Shown here: positions 29,401-36,644 of the stretch, one piece after another
How positions within the stretch are numbered: the stretch's first letter is position 1
How the letters are laid out: each line of letters begins with the position of its first letter
Assembly (NCBI RefSeq): GCF_900116895.1
Contig: NZ_FPCF01000008.1
Coordinates: 26,778 to 90,777, forward strand
From: Pseudidiomarina donghaiensis
GTDB taxonomy: Bacteria > Pseudomonadota > Gammaproteobacteria > Enterobacterales > Alteromonadaceae
Direction: 5' to 3'
DNA: 64,000 nucleotides
Notes under the pieces: generated by a model
Databases searched by the model: none
Told to the model about the DNA's origin: nothing
What the model saw: the letters and a program-made list of their open reading frames with translations, nothing else
Program-made: the position numbers and the translations under genes

Positions 29401-29414
29401 TTGATCAGGATCAA
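29401..29414. promoter_or_regulatory. FNR-type site upstream of ompW
   Basis: TTGATCAGGATCAA matches the FNR consensus TTGAT-N4-ATCAA at all ten defined bases. It is centred 60 bp upstream of the ompW start codon. FNR/EtrA control of ompW is established in other gammaproteobacteria, so oxygen-dependent control is likely. Confidence 0.8.
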
Positions 29415-29467
29415 CTTATTTCCCGCGTTAGCTCTTAAAATGACCGCAACTAACGAAGGAGAGTTGT

Positions 29468-30163
29468 ATGAAAAAGTCAATAATTGCTTGTAGTTTACTC
29501 GCTTTAGGTGCAGCGATGCCAGCCTATGCAGACATTTCGGTAAACGTTGGTGCCATTGGCGTGATGCCTAATGATAGTAGTGGTTCGCTGCCGGTTATTG
29601 AGTCGGTAGCTGGCGCACCGGCTGGTAGCATGGGCGTAAGTGTTAATAGCAATACGCAGTTAGGTTTAACCATTGACTATAAAATTGACGACAATTGGAC
29701 GCTAGAACTTATTGCCGCGACGCCATTTAGTCATGACATTCACGGCACCGGCGCTATTGCTGGTTTGAAAGTTGGTAGCACTAAGCATTTGCCGCCAACC
29801 TTGGTTGCGCAATACCATTTTGATGTTGGCTCTGACGCCTTTAAACCGTTCGTGGGCTTAGGTTTAAACTACACCACATTTTTTGAAGACAAAGTTGCTC
29901 CAGAATTGGCGGGTACTTTGGGTGCTTTAGGTGTAATTACTGCAACCGACACGGTTGATTTAGCGTTGTCGGACAGCTTCGGTTACGCCGTTCAAGCTGG
30001 TTTCAACTACAAATTAACCGAAAAGTGGGGCGTTCACTTCATGGTGAGCCGCATGGATATTGACACCACTGCAGACGTTCGCATCAATGGTGTGACCGCT
30101 GAGTCTGTCGACGTTGAAATTGATCCGACTGTAGCTATGTTAGGCGTGCGCTACAACTTCTAA
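29468..30163 (+). CDS. ompW: OmpW family outer membrane protein
   Basis: 231 residues: signal peptide ending PAYA, then alternating beta-strands of an eight-strand barrel, NTQLGLTIDYKIDDNWTLEL, PPTLVAQYHFD, FKPFVGLGLNYTTFF and the terminal strand VAMLGVRYNF ending in Phe, the outer-membrane sorting signal. Small hydrophobic-molecule channel. AAGGAG lies before the ATG and a perfect FNR site lies upstream. A palindromic repeat element starts 8 bp after the stop. Confidence 0.92.
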   Translation: MKKSIIACSLLALGAAMPAYADISVNVGAIGVMPNDSSGSLPVIESVAGAPAGSMGVSVNSNTQLGLTIDYKIDDNWTLELIAATPFSHDIHGTGAIAGLKVGSTKHLPPTLVAQYHFDVGSDAFKPFVGLGLNYTTFFEDKVAPELAGTLGALGVITATDTVDLALSDSFGYAVQAGFNYKLTEKWGVHFMVSRMDIDTTADVRINGVTAESVDVEIDPTVAMLGVRYNF

Positions 30164-30170
30164 ATATGAT

Positions 30171-30229
30171 AGAGGGGGGTGCAGACCCGGGGCGGCCCCT
30201 GGTCCGGACCTGGGTCTGCACCCCTCTCT
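30171..30229. repeat. GC-rich palindromic element, copy 1
   Basis: 59 bp with end arms AGAGGGGGGTGCAGACCC and GGGTCTGCACCCCTCTCT and a GC-rich centre containing GGTCCGGACC. Follows ompW. Four related copies occur at 36547, 39059, 40315 and 43042. May act as an RNA hairpin at the 3' end of ompW mRNA. Confidence 0.9.
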
Positions 30230-30284
30230 TGTTTTACGCTGGGAACTTTTCCCGCAAACCGCGCTACACCGTCACGGCACCACT

Positions 30285-30315
30285 GTTAAGCTTCTCTTAA
30301 GTTTTCCCACTTAAA
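30285..30315 (+). promoter_or_regulatory. PmrA/QseB-type box upstream of hemolysin operon
   Basis: GTTAAG (30285-30290), five bases, CTTAAG (30296-30301), then CTTAAA (30310-30315). The first two repeats have the 11-bp period of PmrA/QseB-class response-regulator boxes. The operon it precedes encodes such a regulator at its end, 50-80 bp before the first start codon is the right place for activation. Confidence 0.65.
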
Positions 30316-30364
30316 GTATCAGGCAACACTAACGAAACCGCACGTTAGCCACGGAGCCTGTACT

Positions 30365-30967
30365 ATGACGTACCAACTGATTGACCTGAATCACCCGCAG
30401 CGACACGCCGTCGAGCGCTTTATTTGTGAGCGCTATTGGGTACATTTTAATGCCTGCTTAAACCACTTGCCGCCGCGCTTAATTGCGGTGTTTGAAGGTA
30501 CGCAAATTGTTGCTGCATGTGGAATGCAACTGGCCGAAGAAGCCCCGCTGTTTTCTGAGTACTACCTAAACCAACCGCTAGAACAACCACGCCATAAGCT
30601 TGCAGAAGTGGGCTCAATGGCAGTACTTAGCGGTAACTACTTGCAGATTTTATTTGTGGCAATTCACCAAGCGGCCCATGATCTTCAGCGCCAATATTTA
30701 CTGTTTACCGTCACTCGGTTTTTACAGCTTAAGCTCAAACGCCTTGGCATACAGGCGCAAGCGCTGGCGCCGGCGCATGAACAGGCATTACCCGAGTCGC
30801 TGCAAAACCTATGGGGTAGCTACTATCAGCAACAGCCACAAGTATTTATGGCTGCGGTACAACAACGCTGGGGGCGCAATCCGGTGGCCTGTGCACCACG
30901 CCGGGCCGCCGTTAGGCAGGTCACCATGAATCAAGTGCCGGTCAGCCAAACCAAGGTGGCCATATGA
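30365..30967 (+). CDS. Thermostable hemolysin family protein
   Basis: 200 residues resembling the thermostable hemolysin family of Vibrio and related bacteria: RHAVERFICERYWVHFNACL, PPRLIAVFEGTQIVAACGMQ, EVGSMAV and FLQLKLKRLGIQAQALAPA. The strand/helix order (IAVFEG...IVAACGMQLA...EVGSMAVLS) looks like a GNAT or autoinducer-synthase-type fold, so it may be an acyltransferase, not a lysin (inference). No signal peptide. First of seven coupled genes; its stop overlaps the next start. Confidence 0.78.
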   Translation: MTYQLIDLNHPQRHAVERFICERYWVHFNACLNHLPPRLIAVFEGTQIVAACGMQLAEEAPLFSEYYLNQPLEQPRHKLAEVGSMAVLSGNYLQILFVAIHQAAHDLQRQYLLFTVTRFLQLKLKRLGIQAQALAPAHEQALPESLQNLWGSYYQQQPQVFMAAVQQRWGRNPVACAPRRAAVRQVTMNQVPVSQTKVAI

Positions 30968-32406
30968 ACCACATTCTGTACCAGCGGTTGCAGCGCTACG
31001 CTCAGCAACAACCCAACGCCAACGCGTTACGCGACCCACATGACTGTTTAACTTACCAACAGTTACTAGCAGCCGTAAACGAGCGCATGACAATGCTGAC
31101 AAATAGTGGTTTACAGCGCGTTGCACTCCACCAAGCCAATAGCATTCAGTGGGTGGTTAACGACTTAGCGTTACTGTTCAACAACATGGTGTGTATTCCG
31201 GTGCCGCCGTTTTTTACTGCCGAGCAGCAACGAAAGCTTTTGGCCGACAGTGGCGCAGAAGTTGTTTTAACCAACCTGCAAAACGTACCGCAATGGCAAG
31301 CGTTAGCGCCCAATAGCCTTCCGGCGTTACCACAGGGCACCGTAAAAATCACCTATACATCAGGCAGTACCGGCGAGCCCAAAGGCGTGTGCTTAAGTTC
31401 CGAAAATATCATCAAAACCGTGACAGCGCTTGACGATCGGTTGGGTCAAATACGCGTGCAACGTCATTTGTGCGTCATGCCTTTGGCGGTGTTACTGGAG
31501 AACATTGCCGGCGTGTATTTAGGCTTGTGGCGAGGCTATGAAATGATTCTGGCGGATACCGATTTACAGCACGTTGTCGCAAATTTGCGCCAGTACCAAC
31601 CACAAAGCGTGATTGCCACGCCGGGTTTGGTGAGTGCCATCATTCAGGCCACTGAACAAGGCGCGCTTAACGCATCCTCGTTTGGCGTCATTGCGGTGGG
31701 TGGTGCGCGCCTATTACCGAGCATTGAACAGCGTGCCGCCGAACTCGAATTACCCTTGTTTCAAGGTTACGGATTATCAGAATTTAGCTCCGTAGCGTGC
31801 TTTAACGCCCCAGGCAATAAAGCACCGGCGGGCAGCGTCGGCAAAGCGTTAAAGCATGCGCAGCTGGCGATTATCAACGGTGAAATTGTGCTGCACGGCA
31901 ACACCATGTTGGGCTATGTGCATGACCGCAGCAGTTGGTACCCCGAGCGAATTTATACTGGCGACTGGGGCCACGTTGATGAGCAAGGTTACGTGTTCGT
32001 TAACGGCCGTAAAAAGAACACCATGATCACGCCGTTTGGTCGCAATGTTGATCCAGAGTGGCTAGAAGCTGAATTAACCAGCACACCTGAAATTATGCAG
32101 GCTGCGGTGTTTGGCGGCGAAGATTTGCCCATCACCGCGCTTCTTGTTGCCAATCAATCTGCCCATAGCGCTGCGCCTGCTATGAACACCAGCAGGCAGG
32201 AGCAATTGTCGCACGCCATAGCCCAGGTGAATTCGCGGCTTCCTGAATATGCCCAAATTCGTCGTTGGCATCAAATTAGCGAGCCATTTAGCGTGACAAA
32301 CCAAATGCTTACCGGAACTGGGCGTAATCGTCGCGACAGCATCGCGATGCACTATGCACATCTTGTTACCCACCAGCATTCGGCCATGCCCAGAATAATG
32401 GTATGA
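30964..32406 (+). CDS. AMP-binding (acyl-CoA synthetase-like) protein lacking the A10 lysine
   Basis: 480 residues of the adenylate-forming superfamily. P-loop ITYTSGSTGEPKGV (about residues 128-141), aromatic motif FQGYGLSEFSS, and the hinge YTGDWGHVDEQGYVFVNGRKK. The C-terminal catalytic Lys motif, normally TGK, reads LTGTGRNRRDS (Arg about 454), so adenylation may be weak or changed. Probably activates a carboxylic acid for the neighbouring enzymes. No carrier-protein gene is seen. ATGA overlaps on both sides. Confidence 0.8.
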   Translation: MNHILYQRLQRYAQQQPNANALRDPHDCLTYQQLLAAVNERMTMLTNSGLQRVALHQANSIQWVVNDLALLFNNMVCIPVPPFFTAEQQRKLLADSGAEVVLTNLQNVPQWQALAPNSLPALPQGTVKITYTSGSTGEPKGVCLSSENIIKTVTALDDRLGQIRVQRHLCVMPLAVLLENIAGVYLGLWRGYEMILADTDLQHVVANLRQYQPQSVIATPGLVSAIIQATEQGALNASSFGVIAVGGARLLPSIEQRAAELELPLFQGYGLSEFSSVACFNAPGNKAPAGSVGKALKHAQLAIINGEIVLHGNTMLGYVHDRSSWYPERIYTGDWGHVDEQGYVFVNGRKKNTMITPFGRNVDPEWLEAELTSTPEIMQAAVFGGEDLPITALLVANQSAHSAAPAMNTSRQEQLSHAIAQVNSRLPEYAQIRRWHQISEPFSVTNQMLTGTGRNRRDSIAMHYAHLVTHQHSAMPRIMV

Positions 32407-32450
32407 GCAACGGCATGACCAACACCATTTGCAACCACGAGGTAAAAACC

Positions 32451-33140
32451 ATGAACTTTTTCCAGCAGTTAGTTCACGCAACCCAAGCAGAACAGCAGTA
32501 CTTGCTGTCGGCCCCGGTTATACAAAAAGCGCTGCAGGGCAATATTAGTCTGCCGCTATATCAAGCGTTTTTGCAGCAAGCGTATCACCATGTCAAACAT
32601 ACCACGCCGCTACTGATGCGTGCCGGTAGCCGCATTGATCATGACCATGAATGGTTACGCAAAGCGATTATTGAATACATTAACGAAGAATATGGCCACG
32701 AGCAGTGGATACTCAACGATATCGCCGCAACGGGTGCTAGCGCCGAACATGTCAAACGCTCGCAGCCACATAGCAGCACGGCAGCCATGGTGAGTTTGGT
32801 GTACGGCAACATTGACAACCTGCACGCGGCGTCGTTTTTTGGCATGGCGCATGTGCTGGAAGGCACTAGCGTGCAATTAGCGAGCCAAGCGGCGGGTCAA
32901 ATTCAAAGCAGTCTGCAGTTACCGAAAAAGGCCTTCAGCTATCTCAATTCTCATGGCGCGTTAGACCTTGAGCATGTTGCGTTTTTTGAGCAGCTGATGA
33001 ACCGCATAGACGACCCATCCATGCAGCAGGCCATTATCCTCACCGCCAAACAAGTGTACCGTTTGTACGGCGATATGTTCCGCGCCTTGCCTGAACTCGC
33101 GCAAGCGTTTGCATCGCAACCCGAGGTGGCCCATGCCTAA
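32451..33140 (+). CDS. TenA/haem-oxygenase-like putative di-iron oxidase
   Basis: 229 residues from ATG 32451 (the frame opens at 32403). All helical, with metal-ligand-like residues in YHHVKH, INEEYGHEQWILND (Glu-x2-His), VLEGTSVQLA (Glu) and LDLEHVAFFEQLM (His, then Glu). This spacing fits the haem-oxygenase-like diiron oxidase/oxygenase group that includes UndA and some N-oxygenases, more than thiaminase TenA (no catalytic Cys motif seen). Substrate unknown; presumably the product of the ligase or transferase next door. Confidence 0.65.
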   Translation: MNFFQQLVHATQAEQQYLLSAPVIQKALQGNISLPLYQAFLQQAYHHVKHTTPLLMRAGSRIDHDHEWLRKAIIEYINEEYGHEQWILNDIAATGASAEHVKRSQPHSSTAAMVSLVYGNIDNLHAASFFGMAHVLEGTSVQLASQAAGQIQSSLQLPKKAFSYLNSHGALDLEHVAFFEQLMNRIDDPSMQQAIILTAKQVYRLYGDMFRALPELAQAFASQPEVAHA

Positions 33141-33939
33141 ATTGAACTGGCAACAGCAGCATATTATTCTTACCGGTGCCGCAGGTGGGCTAGGGCAAAG
33201 CCTCGTCAAAGCGCTGAGCGAACGCGGTGCGAAAGTATTACTTGTGGGCCGCAACGAAGCGGCGCTGCAAGCACTCGGCAATGCGTACCAGCAGTCATAT
33301 TATGTACTTGATTTAACAACGCCCGACGCGCTTGCCCAATTGCAAGCCTATGTCGAGCAGCAGCGCAGCACCCAACGGCCGGTAACCGGGGTTATTAACA
33401 ACGCGGCCATTAACCATGCCGGCTTACTGTCGCAACAAAGTGCCGAGCACATTCATGCCGTTATTCAAACCAACTTAACTGTACCCATGCAGCTAACCGC
33501 CGCCTTGTTGCCCTATTTACCCCAGCAACGCGGTTGGTTACTCAATATGGGCTCGGTATTTGGTAGTTTGGGCTACCCCGGGCAAACGCTGTACTGTGCG
33601 TCAAAGTTTGGCTTGCGCGGCTTTACCGAAGCATTGCATCGCGAACTTGGGGCCCATGGGCCAAAGCTGATGTATTGCGCACCGCGGGCAATAAGCACCA
33701 CCTTCAACGACGGCATTACCGCCGAACTGAATGAACGCCTGCATACCCACGCCGACAGCCCCGCAGTGGTGGCTGCCCATGTGCTACGGCAAATTGAAAC
33801 CCAACAAACCAACGTTGTTATTGGCTGGCCAGAACGCCTATTTGTGTGGCTAAACGGTTGGTTACCGAGTGTGGTAGCCAGTGGCATGAAAAAACCTCAA
33901 AAACTGCTTTATCAATTGACCCAGGAGCAAAACAAATGA
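33133..33939 (+). CDS. Short-chain dehydrogenase/reductase
   Basis: 268 residues from ATG 33133 (MPKLNWQQQ), overlapping the previous gene by 8 bp. Classical SDR: TGAAGGLG nucleotide loop (about residues 15-22), NNAAINHAG, catalytic Ser in LNMGSVFGS and YCASK (Tyr/Lys about 150-154). Likely uses NADPH (Arg after the second strand, VGRNEA). The substrate is unknown; the C-terminal ~30 residues with WLNGWLPSVV may contact the membrane. Confidence 0.85.
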   Translation: MPKLNWQQQHIILTGAAGGLGQSLVKALSERGAKVLLVGRNEAALQALGNAYQQSYYVLDLTTPDALAQLQAYVEQQRSTQRPVTGVINNAAINHAGLLSQQSAEHIHAVIQTNLTVPMQLTAALLPYLPQQRGWLLNMGSVFGSLGYPGQTLYCASKFGLRGFTEALHRELGAHGPKLMYCAPRAISTTFNDGITAELNERLHTHADSPAVVAAHVLRQIETQQTNVVIGWPERLFVWLNGWLPSVVASGMKKPQKLLYQLTQEQNK

Positions 33940-34565
33940 AACGCTTTTTAATCCCCGCAATGATGGCTGTTTTAAGTAGCCAAACGGTGGCAGCAACCAC
34001 CCTTGAAGACATTCAAAAACGCTGGGCTGAGGTGAACTACACCTTGCAAGACGACGCCCAAGAAAAAGCCTTTGAAGCATTACTTGCGCAAGCGAAGCAG
34101 TGGGTGCAAGCTGAACCAAACAATGCCGAAGCCTATATCTGGCAGGGCATTGTGCAAAGTACGTATGCCGGCGCCAAAGGCGGCTTAGGCGCATTGGGGC
34201 TGGCAAAGGACGCTCGCGCAAGCTTGGAGAAAGCCTTAGCGTTGCAGCCAGATGCACTACAGGGCTCGGCCTACGCAAGCTTAGGTACCTTGTATTCTAA
34301 AGTGCCCGGCTGGCCCCTCGGTTTTGGCGACGATGATAAAGCCAAGGAATTACTCGAAAAAGCCTTAGAATTTAACCCCAATGGCATTGACCCAAACTAC
34401 TTTTATGCCGATTATTTGTATGAGCAACGAAATTACCGTCGGGCGCAGCAGTTTGCAGAAAAAGCCCTTGCCGCGCCCGCACGACCAGAGCGGCCATTAG
34501 CCGACGCCGAGCGGCGCAAGGAAGTTGAAGCCTTGTATGCAAAAATTCGCAAAAAAGTGAGATAA
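33936..34565 (+). CDS. Exported TPR protein of the hemolysin-family operon
   Basis: 209 residues from ATG 33936 (CCAGGAG before it; ATGA overlap with the SDR gene). Signal peptide MKRFLIPAMMAVLSSQTVAA, then tetratricopeptide-like helices (AEPNNAEAYIWQGIVQ, ARASLEKALALQPDALQGSA, AKELLEKALEFNPNGIDP, RRAQQFAEKALA). Probably a periplasmic scaffold or carrier for the operon's product; direct function unknown. Confidence 0.72.
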   Translation: MKRFLIPAMMAVLSSQTVAATTLEDIQKRWAEVNYTLQDDAQEKAFEALLAQAKQWVQAEPNNAEAYIWQGIVQSTYAGAKGGLGALGLAKDARASLEKALALQPDALQGSAYASLGTLYSKVPGWPLGFGDDDKAKELLEKALEFNPNGIDPNYFYADYLYEQRNYRRAQQFAEKALAAPARPERPLADAERRKEVEALYAKIRKKVR

Positions 34566-34566
34566 C

Positions 34567-35232
34567 ATGCGGTTGTTATTGGTAGAAGACGACTCGATGC
34601 TAGGCCAAGCGGTAAAGCTTGGCTTAGCCGAGCGCGGTTTTAGCGTTGACTGGGTGCAAACCGGCGCTGCGGCGATTAGTGCGGTGAACCATGGTGAATA
34701 CAACGCCATGGTGCTAGACCTTGGCCTGCCTGACCTTGAAGGGGCGCGGGTGTTAGTAAGCTGCCGCAAGCGAGGGGTAACCTTACCCATTCTTATTTTA
34801 ACCGCACGCGACAAAAGCCAAGAAATTGTGCAGCAGCTAGATAACGGAGCCGACGACTACCTAACCAAACCTTTTGATTTAAATGAACTTGCGGCGCGTT
34901 TACGCGCCTTAGTGCGCCGCCAACATGGCTTTGCTTCCAATGTGCTGGCGGTAGGGGCGTTGCAGCTCGACACGCAAACCCGCGAGGTAACTTTGCATGG
35001 TGAACCGATTCATTTGTCACGCCGCGAATTTGAATTGCTGAAAACATTGATGCATGCGCCAGAACGCGTACACAGCCGCGACAAGCTAGAATTAGCCGTG
35101 TTTGATAACGACGCCGACATTGAAAGCAACGCACTTGAGGTTCATGTGTCGAACTTACGCAAAAAACTGGGTGGCAAAGACTGCATTGAAACCATTCGCG
35201 GCATTGGATACCGCTTAACATGTCGCGCTTAA
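34567..35232 (+). CDS. OmpR-family response regulator (QseB/PmrA type)
   Basis: 221 residues. Receiver domain: acidic pair VEDD (8-10), phospho-Asp in LDLGLPDLEG (about residue 51), Thr in ILTARD and Lys in LTKPF. The DNA-binding winged helix includes LSRREFELLKTLMHAPERV and EVHVSNLRKKLGGKDCIETIRGIGYRL. The closest characterised types are QseB and PmrA. One base separates it from the TPR gene; it overlaps the kinase by 13 bp. It likely binds the TTAAG boxes at 30285 and 38602. Confidence 0.88.
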   Translation: MRLLLVEDDSMLGQAVKLGLAERGFSVDWVQTGAAAISAVNHGEYNAMVLDLGLPDLEGARVLVSCRKRGVTLPILILTARDKSQEIVQQLDNGADDYLTKPFDLNELAARLRALVRRQHGFASNVLAVGALQLDTQTREVTLHGEPIHLSRREFELLKTLMHAPERVHSRDKLELAVFDNDADIESNALEVHVSNLRKKLGGKDCIETIRGIGYRLTCRA

Positions 35233-36644
35233 ATGCTATTTTTGTCGTGTTGTGGGAACGCATGACCCGACGCATGCGTTCTATTCGGCGGCGCATTTTA
35301 GTCACTGTTTCGGTGGTATACCTGTTGTGTTCGAGCATTTCGGCAGCGTGGATTTACTTTGAAATTAGCCACGAAGTAGACGAGCTATTTGACACCGAAA
35401 TGATTCAGCAGGCGAAAACCTTAGCGGTGATGGTGGCAGAGCCTGCTCAGCAGCAATTGGTTGCAGGCCAGCAACAAGTGGTAATACCGTCGCTTGACCA
35501 GCACGATTATGAAAACAAACTTGCCTACCGCATTGAGGGCGTGAGCGAAGGTTGGCAACTATACAGCGACAATGCGCCCACGCAACAGGAGCTGCCGTTT
35601 ACTGCGGGCTTTTCAATTTATCAAATGAAAGATCAGCACTGGCACGTGTTTGGCATGACCACAACCAATGGCCAAGCACGGGTCTTGCTGTTTCAAGAAG
35701 ACGATTTTCGCGCTGAGTTGCGCTCAGACTTAGCCGTTGACACCATTGTACCGGTTTTATTGTTATTACCGTTTATGCTGTGGCTTGGCTGGGTGGCTAT
35801 TAACCGCAGCTTTCAAAGCTTTGCGCGGCTTTCTCACGCGTTACGCAGTCGCCAACCGAATGACTACTCGGCGTTTCCGCCAGCCAATGACGGCGAAGAA
35901 GTTGAGCTGGTGAAACATTCCTTGAATTACTATTTGGCGCGCATTGAACAAACCTTTGCCCGTGAAAAACGCTTCTCGGCTGACGCCGCCCATGAGCTGC
36001 GAACGCCACTAGCGGCGCTAAAAGTGCGTTTGCAGCGTTTGCGCGATGCTGGCGCTGTGCCGCAAGCTGATGACTTGGATGAATTACTGCAAAGCACCAA
36101 TCGCATCGTTAATTTAGTGGAAAGTTTGCTGGTATTGGCAAAAGTGGATAACGTGGTTGCTGTGCGTGGCAATGACAACATCGCCAAAACTTTACGCCAA
36201 GTACTGGCGGATAATTACCACCGAATTGACGCCAAAGGTTTAACCAGCGACGTGCAAATTCCGGCGAAGTTAACCTGTTCGGGCGAACATAGTTATTGGT
36301 ATTTATTGTTTAGCAACCTCATTGACAACGCCATTAAATATGCGCCTGCGGGTAGTTTTTTAACAGTGAGTTTTGACGTTGATACACTCACTATTTGCAA
36401 CGCTGTTGCTGCCGATCACGCCGTCGACATTGAACGGGTTAGCGAGCGGTTTTATCGCGGCCGCCAGCTCAACGTTGAAGGCGCCGGTTTGGGCTTGAGT
36501 ATTGTGGAGAACTTGGCACAACAGCTTGGCGTCGATGTTTTTTATAAGAGAGGGGTGCAGACCCAGGTCCAGACCGGGGGCGGTCCCGGGTCTGCACCCC
36601 TCTCTACATTTTGCTGCGAGTTAAGGTTGCGGCACGTGGTATAA
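35220..36644 (+). CDS. Sensor histidine kinase with palindrome-derived insert
   Basis: 474 residues. Two membrane helices (about 22-44 and 170-190) flank a periplasmic sensor of ~125 residues; then HAMP-like linker, H-box FSADAAHELRTPLAAL (His about 258), N-box LFSNLIDNAIKYAP and G-box GAGLGLSIVENLAQQ. Residues 444-463, between VDVFYK and FCCELRLRHVV, are the in-frame translation of palindromic repeat copy 2, added near the last strand of the ATPase domain. The stop overlaps the convergent sulfatase gene by 24 bp. Partner of the preceding regulator. Confidence 0.87.
   Translation: MSRLNAIFVVLWERMTRRMRSIRRRILVTVSVVYLLCSSISAAWIYFEISHEVDELFDTEMIQQAKTLAVMVAEPAQQQLVAGQQQVVIPSLDQHDYENKLAYRIEGVSEGWQLYSDNAPTQQELPFTAGFSIYQMKDQHWHVFGMTTTNGQARVLLFQEDDFRAELRSDLAVDTIVPVLLLLPFMLWLGWVAINRSFQSFARLSHALRSRQPNDYSAFPPANDGEEVELVKHSLNYYLARIEQTFAREKRFSADAAHELRTPLAALKVRLQRLRDAGAVPQADDLDELLQSTNRIVNLVESLLVLAKVDNVVAVRGNDNIAKTLRQVLADNYHRIDAKGLTSDVQIPAKLTCSGEHSYWYLLFSNLIDNAIKYAPAGSFLTVSFDVDTLTICNAVAADHAVDIERVSERFYRGRQLNVEGAGLGLSIVENLAQQLGVDVFYKRGVQTQVQTGGGPGSAPLSTFCCELRLRHVV
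36547..36605. repeat. GC-rich palindromic element, copy 2, inside a coding region
   Basis: Arms AGAGAGGGGTGCAGACCC and GGGTCTGCACCCCTCTCT with centre GGTCCAGACCGGGGGCGGT. It sits in the 3' end of the histidine-kinase gene and is read in frame as about 20 codons rich in Gly, Gln, Thr and Pro. Confidence 0.92.
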
